Position numbers and translations under genes: made by a program
Origin: Sycobia sp. Sy_11
Lineage: Eukaryota; Arthropoda; Insecta; Hymenoptera; Epichrysomallidae
Direction of reading: 5' to 3'
DNA: 64,000 bases
Assembly: GCA_018907035.1 (NCBI GenBank)
Contig: JACCIC010000002.1
Coordinates: 501,001-565,000 of the forward strand
The notes under the pieces: model-generated
The model's input: only the letters and a program-made list of their open reading frames with translations
Database searches by the model: none
Told to the model about the DNA's origin: nothing
Part shown: positions 12,867 through 27,000 of the stretch, piece after piece
How positions within the stretch are numbered: the first letter of the stretch is position 1
Layout: every line of letters begins with the position of its first letter

Positions 12867-15800
12867 TCGATATAAATTACAACATAAGACATTTGAAAGG
12901 ATATGAATAAAATTTTGAAGGTGTATTGATGAGCTGTAGTCTGTGCTAAATTTTTGCATATTTCTAATCTAAACTTCAGAAATTCTACAAAATGCAATCT
13001 TAAAAAAATGTGTAAAATAAAAGTCATTCATAAATTTAATGTATAACTTCTGTTTTTTTTACTAAGTCTTTTTAAAAAACTTTTGCAACTTATTTGTAGT
13101 TTATTTACATTGAAATTTTTGAATGATTTTTCTATTTAGCTCGATATTAATTACAAAAAGTGAGATAACTATTTGTACATAAAATTTATAAAAATTGTAT
13201 TTTTTTTAAGTTCTAAAGTTCGGACTAATTAAAACTATTTGTCGACATATTTTGTCTCTTTATAAATATTACACATATTTTGTAAGAATAATAAGTAATT
13301 TATTTGTAAGTGTGTGTGATTTAGAGCAATTATCTAGCAAGCTGAAGTTATTGTAGATCGTGCAAATATATACTTACAGAAAATAATAATTTAATGAATA
13401 AGATTTCTACATGGTGCAAAACTACATATATACATATTAATCTATTAATGTTCTAACGATCTTTTTTTAGAAATGTAAAACAAATAAAAACTTTACAAAC
13501 AGTACTATATACTAGAAATATTAATTCAACAAAAAAATATTAATAATCTTAAAATAAAATTAGCAAATTATATTCACTTTTGTCAATCAATCTGTATATA
13601 AAATTCATATTTCCATAAACATTTGTACTACTTTTATCGCCTACCTTATTTCACATTTATAATATAATGTAGAAGTAATGAAAATTTATATATTTCTTAA
13701 CAGACGGCAGTTAAAATGGAAGTATTTACTGAATTTACATAAGAATTTATATTTTGCTTTGGTGTAAAAATAATCCTTATTACCATATCTATTAAAAATA
13801 TATGTGTATGTCAAATCAAAACAAATTTTTCATTAAACATACATAAATATGATTAAAACTTAAGAAACTACTATAAATATATCTGTGATAAAGTAGAAAA
13901 TGCTAATTTCTTTTATCTTAAGTATTAAATTTTTAGTTCTTCTGATATTTGACATCAAGGTTGCAGCAATCCTTCATCAATTTAAAATTTTGATCTCTGG
14001 AGGTAAATTATTCAAATTTTTGTGTGATCGCAGTTTGCGCTCGCAAAACCATACCAGTTATATCATCTATATAATAAAATCCGCAAAAATAGATAAGAGA
14101 AATACAAATTAATTTTTTTATAAACTCTATATAAAAAATTTTGTTAATTAAATTTTATTTACTTTAAAATTTGGTTTATATTTTTTATACTTATTTTTGT
14201 AGACAAATGACTGTTACGTAGGAGCAATAAATAATCATAAAAGGTTAAATATAAATTATTTTGTTACAAAGTACAAGAAATGAATTTGAGTACCATGTTA
14301 ATTACCATAGTTTGCTCTTGACAATTACTAAGCACTTAAAATGAAATTTTTTTTAACTGTTCACAAAATTTAAATGAAAAACAAATATTAATAGTGAAAC
14401 TTGTCTCACTTATTTTATTTCAAATAAATATTTTTATACATGTTTTAATATCGTTCGAGTTCTACTTTTATTTGATTTAACAACAAAGATCTACAATTTA
14501 TTTATAAATAAATATATATTACATTATTCAATAACTTACATTTTTGAAATAATATTTCATACACAAAATATATGAAAACTATAAGAGAATCCTTGAATAT
14601 TATTACGATAAGATTGGTCCATAATCTGATAAATATGGAAAATGTGATGGTTTAAAATTGACCTTGAATATGACGTTAAAAACCCTTTTTCATATTTTGT
14701 AAATATTTATATATAGATTCAGATATTGCAACACAATATAAGAAAATTATGTAAAAATTTTATGTAAAAATTTCCGCTAAAAACTGTTATATCTGCAAAT
14801 GATTTTCGAACATAAATTAATTTTTTTTCAACTTTTATGTTTTATTGAACAGCTTTTTTATAAAAACGGAATAAAAATCGTTAAATTCAAACGTTTTTTT
14901 GTTAAGATTAAACAAACTCTTTAGAAAAATTTTCCACATGAACTTCCACAAGATTAATGTTAAAGCCATTTAGCTGTTCCAATCCTATAACTTGATTTTA
15001 TTTAAAAATTTTAATATCAAAATTCAAGGATTCTTATATTTTCAAGCTACCTACACATTTTATAAAAAAAGTCTAATAAATTACTTGCAATTAAATATTA
15101 ATCTGTAACAATATTCTATCAAATTAATTGATATAATACAATAAAAATTGATATAGTACATTTAATTGAATAACAATAATAATATTTTTATTTTTTCATG
15201 CAGGAAAAATTTCATTTCTAACAAATATTTCCCATACTATTTATTATAGCTGTAATAATATTATCTATAATAAATTAAACGAAAAATACGATTTATTTTG
15301 AAAGTACTGGAATGCATAGTGATATAATACCAGTACCTTAATGAGGCAAGATTCAATAATTTTTTTATTAACATCTTGAAAAGAAGAAAAATTTAAACAA
15401 AGATAACAGTTAAAATCTCTTTATATTAAAGAAAACTTTCATAATTAAATACAAACAAAAAAAAATTATTTAATTTTATTAATAAACCACAAAATTTTTC
15501 AAAATTTTATATTAATGAAAATTGAATCTTAATTGTTTAAATGGATGTAAATTATTCATTAGTGTTAAATTATTGAATTAGTATTAATAGACTAGCTATA
15601 GAATAATATAAGAATTGTTATTATAAACTCTATATTAGCTGATATTACTATATTACAATATTTTGGCTCAAATTGCTTTAATTAAAAAGAAACCATGGAT
15701 CAGTATTAATAAGAAAATATTTCTGTCTCCAAGAATAATTCTAATTTTTTAAAAATCATTATAATTAATTTAATTTAAATAAATTTAAATATATAAATAT

Positions 15801-16023
15801 GAAAAGATCTATATATTATATAAATGACATTATCCTTCAAATTTTGTGTATATACATGCTATAGAAAAATAACGATTATGTATTGATAAAATAAATGCAA
15901 AATCAAGAGCAACAATGGTTAACAAAACAATGGTTTGTTAATAATATTTAGATCATAGGTCGACTCCTATAAATACTGGACATAAGATAACCAAGAATAT
16001 AATTAGAAACTATAAAATTTACT
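12867..16023. other. Convergent intergenic region UBXN7 / ARL6IP5
   Basis: The first 200 bp is the UBXN7 3' UTR with AATAAA-type signals near 12905 and 13017. The remaining roughly 2.9 kb is strongly AT-rich and holds no recognisable exon, RNA gene or repeat family. A 70-codon frame near 13.9 kb has no family resemblance and was not called. Confidence 0.6.
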
Positions 16024-16883
16024 TTAGTCAAAAACATCAGGCTCCATACCGAGTTGTTCCAAAAAAACTCCCATAGGAGTACGCTTTAAACCTATTCCTT
16101 CAATTTTGTTCGTGATCTTATTCTTCAAGTTTCTCAATCTCAAAGAGGCATGAATAAATATTACTAAAAGCAGAACAAATTAAATTTAAAAATAGATACT
16201 TAAAATATATAATTATATATAACTTTTAAATATTATATTACCTGCAAATGGCAACAAGATTCCTAATAAAAATACGAGTAAAGAACCTAAAGTATAAGTT
16301 AAAAAGCAGCCAGCAATCAATATAAATAAAATTCCAGCACTTGGATAATTTTTTTTAAAATTATGTATCATTCTCCCTTCTGTCGATATATAAGCAAAAA
16401 CTAAAACTATAACGCTGGTGGCTAATATTCCAACAAGCATTTTTAAGGGATGAATCAATCTAAAAAAATTTGATTATAAATAATTATAATTTTTTCAAGT
16501 TTTGTAATATGATAAAAATTCATAAAGTTTTGAAATAAAACAAATAAAATGGTTTTTCTATACATGTTTTACAAAAATAATTATATATAAAAACAATATG
16601 TTAACTGGTAAATATTAATAACTAAAGATTAATACGTTTATAATATCCCATATTTTTTAAAATTACTTTTTACATAAAAAACTTACCCAACAATAAAGAA
16701 AATAATTAAAGAAGTAAAGATGTAATTTGTTTGATAATATAAAAAGTTATTGACCACCCGATTACCCCATTTGTCTAAATTTCTTAAATCTGGTATCTGA
16801 AAATTAGCTGAATCCAAAATGAAATCATTAAGACTTCGGAGTGGTGGTAATTTTAATTCTCCGTCGTTCTTCTTTTTGTTCAT
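16024..16883 (-). CDS. ARL6IP5: PRA1 family protein 3 (ARL6IP5/JWA-like)
   Basis: Family role: a small ER/Golgi membrane protein that regulates trafficking and glutamate-transporter export. Three exons join in phase: 16883-16687, 16459-16242, 16163-16024, giving 184 residues (human 188). The cytosolic N-terminus has [10 protein letters not shown] and [23 protein letters not shown], the most conserved block of the PRA1/PRAF2-3 branch. Two hydrophobic hairpins follow ([11 protein letters not shown] with [16 protein letters not shown]; then [13 protein letters not shown] with [13 protein letters not shown]). The tail has [14 protein letters not shown] and [12 protein letters not shown], diagnostic for ARL6IP5/PRAF2. 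The ATG at 16883 is the first in frame. It converges on UBXN7 and diverges from N4BP2. Confidence 0.94.
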
Positions 16884-18179
16884 TTTTAAAGAACGCAATT
16901 ACTTTTTTAGTAAAAGTTATACTTTCTTTTTTCCAAACCCTTGCTTGTAAAAATATAAATAGTGAACAGCAAGTAATATAGCAATATTTATTTTATGAAT
17001 AACAGAGAGAACTGTAAAGCAGTGTAAATATGAACTGGTATGAACGATGACTAAAATTATAAAGTGACGAGTTGACGATAAATGACGACAATGAAGTGGA
17101 TTCTGAAATTATATATATATATACACTATAACCAGCTATAACCATATACATTTGCGTGAATCTATTTCAACACCGAAGTTCTTATATTATGAAAAAATAA
17201 TTTTTTTTCTGATATTTTTGAATTTGCACTTTACAAAATATAAAAAATACATTTTTTAATTTAATATCATTAAAACCTGATTACTACTGATTAAATATTT
17301 TTAAAAAACAAGCCAATCTGAAAATATAAAATCCTGTCCCCCTGAAACCATAATATTAAATTTAATTAAAATAAAGTAATTGCACCTGCTTTATTTTTAA
17401 ATGCACTTTTTGGAAATTAATATGTTTATTTGTAGTTACCTATAAATAAAGAATATTGAGATTTTTTAAAGGATGTCGTCACCCGGTCGTCATCAGCCGT
17501 CACCAAATCGTCACTATGTTTGTGGCTGGTCAAGCTTAGTCTCTGGCCTGGTATCGTCAGGTATCGTCTGCTATCGTTTGCCTGATCTGCTATGGTACAC
17601 ACGTACACCTTTAACCAGCTTTAACCTGCTTTAACTGTAGCTGTAAGCTGCAGTGTACACGGATTGCTAAAAAGCGCCGGGTAGAGCCAGGTATATAGAA
17701 TTACAAATGCAAGTGATAAATTATAAATTTGAATAAAATTTGAGCAACTTTCATTTATATATATATTACTAATGTGAGTTTATTATAAATAGAAAGAAAA
17801 GTATTTAGAATCTGTAGTGTAAAATATTATTAATTACCACCAATATTTTAAAAATTGGCCCGATTTCAAATTTAAGTAGTTCATACTGTATATTTATACA
17901 TTTAAAATACTTTACTTGATACTGTTAAGAATTTCTTTAAAAATTATTTTCAAAGTAATTTCCTTACCTGAAATTAAATAAATAAAAGTTGCTCCGATTG
18001 GATTCAACAGGTTTATTTATAAATATAATTTGTAACTAATCGCTATATACGTTGATATAATGATTTTGCGCTGACATTTCTTCACCTTCTTCCACACTTT
18101 GTTAATATTGTACCTAAACAGTTTTTTAAATTTCCCGCGCCAGCAGATGACCTGATATGACCATTTTTGACGACTTACG

Positions 18180-18375
18180 AGTTACGACCAGACGGCAATC
18201 AGAGTGGCTATTCTGCTATTATAGCATCATAGCAGAGATCATAGCATGCGATAGCCAGCTATAGCAAAGACGCTATAGCAAGGAGGTACAGAATAGGAGC
18301 AGGGAGGAGTATACCAGATTATACTATAGCATAGCAGACTATAACCTGATAGCAGCTGATAGCTGTTAGCTCTGC
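18180..18375. repeat. Cryptic simple repeat of ATAGCA/GCTATA words
   Basis: The stretch is built from imperfect, both-strand repeats of TATAGCA, ATAGCAGA and CTATAGCA with point changes. It abuts the left end of the foldback element at 18391. Similar but sparser words recur near 8.2, 9.6, 17.1 and 17.6 kb. Confidence 0.7.
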
Positions 18376-18390
18376 TGCTAGCCTATACAT

Positions 18391-19018
18391 TCCGGGAGAC
18401 AGCGTCATTTTTATGTCGTATATTTATCCTCGGCCGAAAATTAGTTTAAATGATTCGTTTCAATGTTCTATAAAGCGTATAAGTGATCACCCGCTGCGTC
18501 AATTAATCTGGATGTGGCAACGCCAGGCACCCAAACTTTGTAAAAATGTTAAAAAACTGATAAAAACCAGGTTTTATGAAATAATTTTGTTTAGAAAAAA
18601 ATTGTTCAAACAAAAGTTGTAGATAATATTGAAACAAATTTTTTATGTGCTATCCATTTTTGTTCTAAAGCTAATAATTATGGAGAAAAATACAATTATA
18701 GTAGCTGAAAACGCTTTATTATTAATTGCGTTTTTCTTCATAAGTATTAGCTTTACAGCAAAAATGGAAAGAATATAAAAAATTCATTTGAATAGGATCT
18801 ACAACTTTTGTTTGAACAATTTTTTTCTAAACTCAAAATTATTCCTTAAAACTTGGTTTTTATCATTTTTACAAAGTTTGGGTGCCTGGTGTTGCCACGT
18901 CCAGATTAGGTGCTGCAGCGGACGATCGCTCCATTCTTCAATACATTCAAAGTAATCATTTAAACTAATTTTCGGCTGAAGATAAATTGGTCGCTAAAAT
19001 ATGTCGCTGGCTCCCGGA
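18391..19018. mobile_element. Foldback (near-palindromic) non-autonomous element
   Basis: The ends are TCCGGGAGACAGCG and its near-complement CGCTGGCTCCCGGA. The two arms of about 300 bp pair over their length: GCCGAAAATTAGTTTAAATGATT, CAGGCACCCAAACTTTGTAAA, and AATTGTTCAAACAAAAGTTGTAGAT all occur inverted in the right arm. The spacer is only some tens of bases near 18.70-18.73 kb. There is no transposase frame; the 69-codon frame in the left arm is not gene-like. No certain target-site duplication was found. It may be a MITE or a foldback DNA transposon; the superfamily was not recognised. Confidence 0.88.
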
Positions 19019-19239
19019 CTAATAGCAGACCTACAGATTTGATCAGGATTTGACGAGTTTAACGTTATTTTGACCTTGAAAAAAAAGATTAAAAAATGTT
19101 GAAAATTACTCTGTACCCTAACTATATCAATACTGTCGAAATAAAATTGTTCGAACTAAAGAATTCATCGCTATCAGTCATAAATTAATAATATATTAAA
19201 GATATTTAATATTTAATATTTAATTTTGGTACACGTGGA

Positions 19240-19292
19240 ATGCTGGTGCTACCTACTACCAGGTGCTACCAGGTGCTAGGTGCTAGATGCTA
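19240..19292. repeat. Short CAGGTGCTA-type tandem
   Basis: CTGGTGCTACCTACTACC is followed by CAGGTGCTACCAGGTGCTAGGTGCTAGATGCTAC. This is a degenerate tandem of 9-11 bp units. Confidence 0.7.
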
Positions 19293-21059
19293 CAGTAGTG
19301 TCAGAAATGTACATCGTATATATTTACTTGTATATACCATATATATATACGTGCTGCTATCTGCGTAAAATATGGGAACTAAATTATCTACGCAGCGTAC
19401 TTCCTGCATATTATATAGCGAATAACGGTGTTCTAAGTATACAATATCAACAATGCACACACGTACACGGGCGCGAATGCATGGCGAAATATATACACAT
19501 ATGCACATATATGCATGTATAGATATTATGTATTAATATGCGCAGGTATATTATCTGCACATATAATAATGATATGCATCTCAGTCTCAGATCAGCTCAG
19601 ATGTTGCAGTTTACAGTTGCTGTTGCAGTTTACAGTATGTAATCAGAAATTACAGAGTGTAATTATTAGCTCAAACGACATTATTGCCTTGCCATAAGGT
19701 GTGTTTTAACGTTTGTTATTATTGGACGCGTCATATAATTATTATATTTATTGTTGTATGTTCCGTTTCTCCCGTTTTATTTACTATTTGTGTTAGTGAA
19801 AACAGCTGAAACCTGCCAACGGGCAACGATGCGAAAAATTGTGCCTACTTCCATCGCGTTACATGAAGATCAAAACCAACCCTCAATAGATTTTAATCAT
19901 CATTAAAAGAAGCTGAAAAAATGTGAGAAAAATCAATGCATTGGTACCTCTAAATGTATTTCTATATCCTTTATATATTTAGATTTTTATAATTCGTTTT
20001 CATTCTTAATAACGTATTGCAAGGTTTTTTGATTCTGTAAAAATAAATAAGGAAGTTCTTTTGTTCATTTTTGTTTTTCTTTTTGCTTTGTTGAAGGGTA
20101 TTAGTTTTCAAATACGTAGCTTTTGATAAATTTAAAATTTTACATTTCAAAACTTTTTGATAATTATATGTTTCATAAAAATATTTTATCAATTTAATAA
20201 TATTTACATAAGAATTATTGAAAGTAAATATCTATAGTTGTATTTATATTTTCATACTTTTGAAATAAATAATTACTTTTAAAATATTTCTAAATACTAA
20301 TTATATAATAATGCAATGACAATCCTTTATAACTGCAGTAAGAATTGATTGAAAACGAGCATTATATTAAAGAAATATTTCTTTTTAGTTATTATATTAA
20401 TAATTCAATATAATTATTTAGTTATAATAAATTATTGTTAGTATTTCACTTTATGAATTATTTAAATAAGGATATATAAAAAATTATGCAAAATCAAAAA
20501 CTAAAGTCATATTTTTTTCAACAATTTGAATATAGTACCGTGTATTTTATTTTACATATATATTGTATATTATATGATCTTATAAGCAATGATTAAGATT
20601 TTTTAAACTATTGGGCATATTTATATTATATTTGTTATTTTTTACAAAAAGAAAATAATACAAAACCTAAAACTTATGATTTATGAAAAACTTATAAAAC
20701 ATATAAATAGGTTTGCTTTACCAATGGATTCAATTGGAAAAAATATAAATAAATATCTGAATGTATGATTATTCACTAAATTTATAAGAGCATAAAATAT
20801 ATTTCTATTTTAAACATTTAATATTTAAATTAATATTATATACAAATGAATGTACTTATATTTTAAATGTATAAATATTTAGAATAGATTAAACTAAAAT
20901 TAAGTCAATAAAAGATCTCTAAATTGTAATTATATGTAACCCAAATTAAAAGAGAAAACAAAGTTACTTTATATTTTATATATACAGTTTAGATGATGAT
21001 TAAAATTTTATTCATTGTAGAAAGTGATACTTATTGGTAAATAAGATAAGCTGTGAATC

Positions 21060-24000
21060 ATGGCATCTAATAATGAGAAGGGTCCAAGGCCACAGAGGGT
21101 TAAAGGTACAAATAAGAATAGCAGAGATAATCAGATCAAGTTACTTAGTCAATTGACAGAAATGTTTGGTTCAGTATTTGAACCAGATATTATTAAATCT
21201 GTAGCACAAAATTGTAATTGGAATTGTGAGTATAATTATTTAGAAAAGAAATACAGTAATTTTTGAAATGGCAATACTTTTTTAATTTATTCTTAATAAA
21301 TTTTAATTAATTAACTATTTTAATATTAGCTTAATACATAAAAAAATGAAAGAATTAAACTTTTTTAAAATGAAAAAACTTTATTTTTTCTACATTCTTA
21401 GTAAATTTTAGATTTACATATAATTTTATTACAGTGGAATCGTCAATAGATGCATTCATAACGCTTTCCTCAAATACTCAAACAGTAACAACAAAGGAAC
21501 CTTCTAATACAACACCTAATAAGGAAGAGTGTAGTGCATATGATCCTTGGAAAGTTGAAGAGCCACCATGGGTAGAGAGGGATAGCAATGCTCTAGAGTA
21601 TTCTAGTAGTAATGAAGTAAATTTGTCAAATATTAATGAGTTAGAACTACTGCAACAACAGCAAGAACTTACAAAACTTGAAGAAAATAAACAGCTTAAC
21701 AGAAACGCTAGTTCATTAAACCTTGATGAACCTAGCCAAAAAGTGGAAACTGCTTCTCTTTGTGGTTTAAAGGTTCAATATCGTCCAAAAGGTATGGAGA
21801 GCAATTCAGATGATGATGCAGATGTAGTTATTGAAGAAGAGTCCTGCGATTACAGATTCGATACACCTGAACCTGAGCATATTAATGTATGTCAGTTTTT
21901 AACAATACCTACACAAAGCCCACCAACAAATACTTTTTCAAGGGTTTGTACATTGGTTTATTTAATAAATGTTCTTACATAGATTTAGAAAATAATTGTT
22001 TTAAATACAATTCTTTTATATAATTTTAAAATAACTTTTTCTTATAGATTAATTATATAAAAGCACAATCACCACCTTGCATACCTTCTAGACTTCCTAC
22101 AGCAATAGCGATACCATCACAAGATAAATTATTAGAACCTTTGAGTAAGCTGGAAGCAGACATCAAGCGAGGATATAAGATTTTAATCCTTATGAGAGGT
22201 GCTCCAGGCAGTGGCAAAAGTTATTTGGCTAGGAGTATTGTAACAAATACTGTTGGCAATGATTTTACAAACCATATTTTTAGTACAGATGACTATTTTA
22301 ATAAAATCAATCGAGGCGTTTATGTGCACGATGCTTCGAAACTTTCGGATGCCCACAGTTATAATCAAAATCGCGTTTTTAATGCCATGAGACAAGGCAG
22401 GAGCCCCATCATAGTTGACAATACTAATACACAGGCTTGGGAAATGCGGCACTATGCTATTATGGCGGTATTTTCTTTTTTTCTATTTTTCTTTTACATT
22501 TTTATGATAGTTTATATAAATAAAATGAATTGATATAGATTTTCTTAAAATTAATTGTATAATTCAATGATCCAATGAAACAGAGTGCATTCTTTAATTT
22601 TATGATACTTTATATATGCTTTTAATTTTACATTAATGAAAGTATTTAGTAATATAATATCATAATTTCAAATACTAATTATAATATGTCCTTTTGTTTT
22701 TTAGGTTGAGCATGGATATATAGTTGAGACACTGGAATCTAATACATCTTGGGCTTTCAATATAAATGAACTCAATAAACGTAACACACATAATGTTCCA
22801 AAAGCCAAAATACGTCTCATGCTTGATCGTTATGAAAGTAATATAAATGGCAAGCAATTACTGAAAATGTTTTCTCTAACTTATGCACCTCATAATCAAC
22901 CACCAAAAATACGCGAATTACCACCGATTACAGTAAACCTAGATTCCTTGCCAGAAAAACAGATAAATATTAATATTACAAATTATTCTGTACTTTCTCA
23001 TCCAAGAGTAGATAACAAAAAAAAAATAGTACCTGAAGATCAAGATAAGGTTGAGTTTTTCAATTTTCAATTATAAAATTTCAAATAATGTAAAAAATAT
23101 ATATATGTGTACATAGATTTCTTTGGAAATCAATCATTTTTACATTAAAACAAAAATTTCTAATCAATTATATTGTTCTCTATTGATTTTGATTTATATA
23201 TTTATATACTATAATAACATATGATATAACATTTTGATTTATTAATTATATTTTATAATTAATCAATTCTTCTATAGAATGTGAAATCAGAACACCTCAT
23301 TGATAATAATGCTTTGAATACAATTGCCAAAGAATATGCAAATTTAGGAATTGAGTTTAACAACAGCAGTAGTAACGGTGATAGCAATTCAAACCTTACT
23401 AATATTAAACAAATGAAAGAATACTGGACTGAGGGAAGCTTTTATAAGGAAGATAGTCTTTCAGATCTGATAAAACTTGGTGCAATTGGCTCAGAAAGAA
23501 AAGGTGTTTACAATTCTAATGATAGTGAAAATAGTCTTGATTTTATAAAAAATAATGATAATTCGAAATCAAAGACAGAAGAGTCTGTAACTGTAGTTAC
23601 AGAATGCATTAAAAAAGATAGTGAAAATTCTATTAGAGACCATAAAGTCAAGAAAGATAAAGAATCCGTTATGATGTCACAATGCTGGGATTTTACACTA
23701 CTATTAGAAAATGGTATTCAGATACATAGTACTGCTGAATTAGAACCTGAAGATTTTTGTAAAGTACGTATAAAGTAATTTCATAAATAAAATTCATTTA
23801 ATTATATTTTATGTCGTCGTACGTAATTGAATTTAAAACGTGAAAATTATTTGAAAAATTTATATTTTGCTCTAGAAACATTATAAGGATCTCAGCATTA
23901 CAGTTTAAGAATATAAAGTTTATCTTACTATTTTTAAAACTAATTAATAAATATTTTTATATTGATATTATAATCCTAATGTATAACAGTTCTGATGATG

Positions 24001-27000
24001 AATATAAAAATATTTATCAGTTCCTTAAAACACAGTTGACATAAGAATTTTTAATTTTTAATTATTCTTCAAATTGTCTTCTATTTCTTCTTTTTAATAA
24101 TAGGCTGTTTAATAAATTTTTTTTCAAATTTATTAAATTATTTTGTACTTCTTTATTTTACTTAATGTAAACGAAAATTATAAAAATAAATTTTTTAGAT
24201 TGAGGATAATGAAGAATTACACAAATATAAGAAAACCTTTATTAACAATGGTGAAGTCACTTATGTGCTGCTTGTTAACGACGATACTACTGTCTCGTCA
24301 AATGATGAGCTTGAAAACTCCACAAAAAACAAAAATGTTGATACTGCAGAATCAAAAGAAATAGAAGAAAGTTTTGTAACAGATATTTTGAGCAAAGAAC
24401 CATCTTCATCATCAAGTGACAAGACAAGTAGCGAAAATAGTAGTTTAGAAAGGGTCTCTGATGTTGATATATCTCAATTCGAAATATGTAATTCGGATAT
24501 TTTATCTGATTATAAACGTTCAAATGAAGAAATGTTAAAAGAAGAAAATTCACACAAAAAATCATCTGGAGCCGTAGATTCTATTTTCAGTTACATTAAA
24601 AATTCTTTACTCGGGGGCGACAAAGAAAGTCATGCTGATACACCATTAAATAATGCTGATGATAAGGTTTGATTATAAAATTATCATTAGATAATTGAAA
24701 TTTTTATCATTGTAGAATTAATTGTTTTGCCCCTTCTTAATTTAACAAACTATCCAGTATAGACAGCATTACTTTTTAATCCATAAAGTCTGAGTCTGAA
24801 ATAAAACCCAATTGATTTCCATTTATCACATGAAATAAATATAATAATAAATACATAAAGGCTAAATCAATTTACATTATCTGTTTTATATTTTTTCTTT
24901 GATTTATAATATATATATTAAATTTACATTTTTCCATTTTTTATAAATAAATTAACTATGAATTTATTACGAACTTATATATAAATATCTGAATCTCATC
25001 TTTAAATCACGAAATAAAATATTTTCTGAGTCAATCTATTATATTTTAGATTGATTACAGCTCAGTACATGATGAATTAATAGAAAAACTAAGAAATAGT
25101 GATAAAAGTTGCAATTCAAGTGATACAAAATCAAATGAGGAAGTGGACTCATCTGTAATTACTTTTCAAGAAAGTTCATCTGATACACAACCAGAAAGAC
25201 TATCGATTCCCAACAGTAACAGTGGTAGTGAATGTAATTTAAATTCCGAGGTTCAAAAGATAGATACATTGTTTGAATGTAAAAGAAGCTATGATATGGA
25301 TAATTGTCAAAAGAAAAACAGTGAAGACACCATAAGTCCAGATATTTTAAAAGAAAATGTTGCGAACGTTATGGAGCAGCTACTAGAAGCTAGTTCTGAT
25401 GTTCATCCATCTAAGCAGCTGAATTTTACAACAGAAGAACAAAAATTATGCAATGCCATGTCTGAGAAGATTTTTGTTGAACAAACAAAGGTATTGCAAA
25501 AATAAAATTGATTGAATTTTGTACTTGCCTTTTAGTAATTTAAATCAAAACAGCATCTAAGCCATAAACAAATCATCATTTCCAATTCAATAAACTTTCG
25601 TTGCATTTGTGTGTAACTACAAAAGACACCGCAGCTTTCTATGCTATTTTTAGAAGAGCTTTTACAAATCTCAAAATCAACACACATTATAAGTATTATA
25701 ATTTTAGGATATAACTTACTTTTAAAAGTTTTTGAAAATTTATTAGTCAAATTATCCATAGAAATGTTATAATTTTTTATATACATGTATAAATTAATAA
25801 AAACTAGAATATTTGATATTTAAATAATACGAATTATAATTTTAATTTATATCTGCATCAATTTTGAAATCATTCAATAATTCTTTATTTGTTTGCAATG
25901 TAAATTATTTATTTTTATAAAGATCGTAGATTGAAAAAAAATATAAAATTGAAATAATGCTGATACTAACACACCATACATTAGCATAGCAAAAATTTGT
26001 AAATTACATTAAAATAAAAATATTTATTTTATTTATTTTTGTAATAAATTTTGTTTAGAATTTACAAATGCTCGAAAAAATAGAAGGAGAGGATAATAAA
26101 GTATCAAAAGAACCAGTGGATAAAATTTTTGTAAATAAAAATATTTTCAATGGAAAAATACAGGTAACAGAAATAAAATTTCTAGCAAGAATATTTTGTT
26201 AAAAGTTTGTTTATACACAATGTGCATACACATGTACACAAGATTTAAAGACCAGATCATAATTCATATAGAAAACTTTTATTTTACCTTAATTTGTTTA
26301 ATGTATATAAACCGTAAATTAGGTATTAATTAACTATTATCCATTTATTTTTGAAGAGATAATTTTATTTTTTTGTATTTTTCAAGAATCTTTTTTGATA
26401 TAATTAATATTAAAATAATTTTTAATAATAATATATTTTTTAGAATAACATATCTTCAGCAACAAAACCATTTGATAATAATAGTGTGGACAACATTAAT
26501 TTAATCAGTTGGCGTGAATCTCCGTTTCCTTTGGATAGCGTTGTATATTCATCATCAGAAGATTCAAACGAAACTGAAAGTAAAACGCACACCTGTGATC
26601 GGGAAACATATACTGATCCATACGATTTCAACGTCTTATATATTGGTGGCACATCGGATTACAAAGTCATCGAAACATGCAATAGAAGCATCAATGAACG
26701 TTTCGTACCTAACGGTAAAAATTGATAAGAAATATTTCTATATTTCATTCTAATGTTCATAATGAACTACTTCATAATAACGATTCTTTTTGAGAAGAAT
26801 GAGTCTAGTGACATATTAATAATTTAAAAAAAACTTTTTTATTAGCTCACTAAGTTATAGTAGCATACCAATTTTATGATTAACATAACAAATTTATGCT
26901 CTTTTTATTTTATGAGAATTAAAATATTATACTTCTTTTCTTATATGAATTAAACTATGTGAATAATAAAATCTCCTGAACCAAAACTACAATGTGACAT

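Larger units (their letters stand above)
16884..21059. other. Divergent intergenic region ARL6IP5 / N4BP2
   Basis: About 4.2 kb. It holds a cluster of ACCAGCTATAACC and CTTTAACC(A/T)GCT words at 17.1-17.7 kb, a denser ATAGCA/GCTATA cluster at 18.18-18.37 kb, the 628-bp foldback element (18.39-19.02 kb), and a short CAGGTGCTA tandem at 19.24-19.29 kb. From about 19.7 to 21.0 kb it is AT-rich with nothing recognisable. The two flanking promoters should lie at its ends. Confidence 0.55.

Noticed and set aside
13900..14112. 70-codon plus frame in the UBXN7/ARL6IP5 intergenic region
   Set aside because: No start context, splice partner or recognisable motif; expected by chance in AT-rich DNA.
18413..18622. 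69-codon frame in the foldback element as a possible gene
   Set aside because: It lies wholly in one arm of a palindrome, has no family resemblance and is broken in the other arm.
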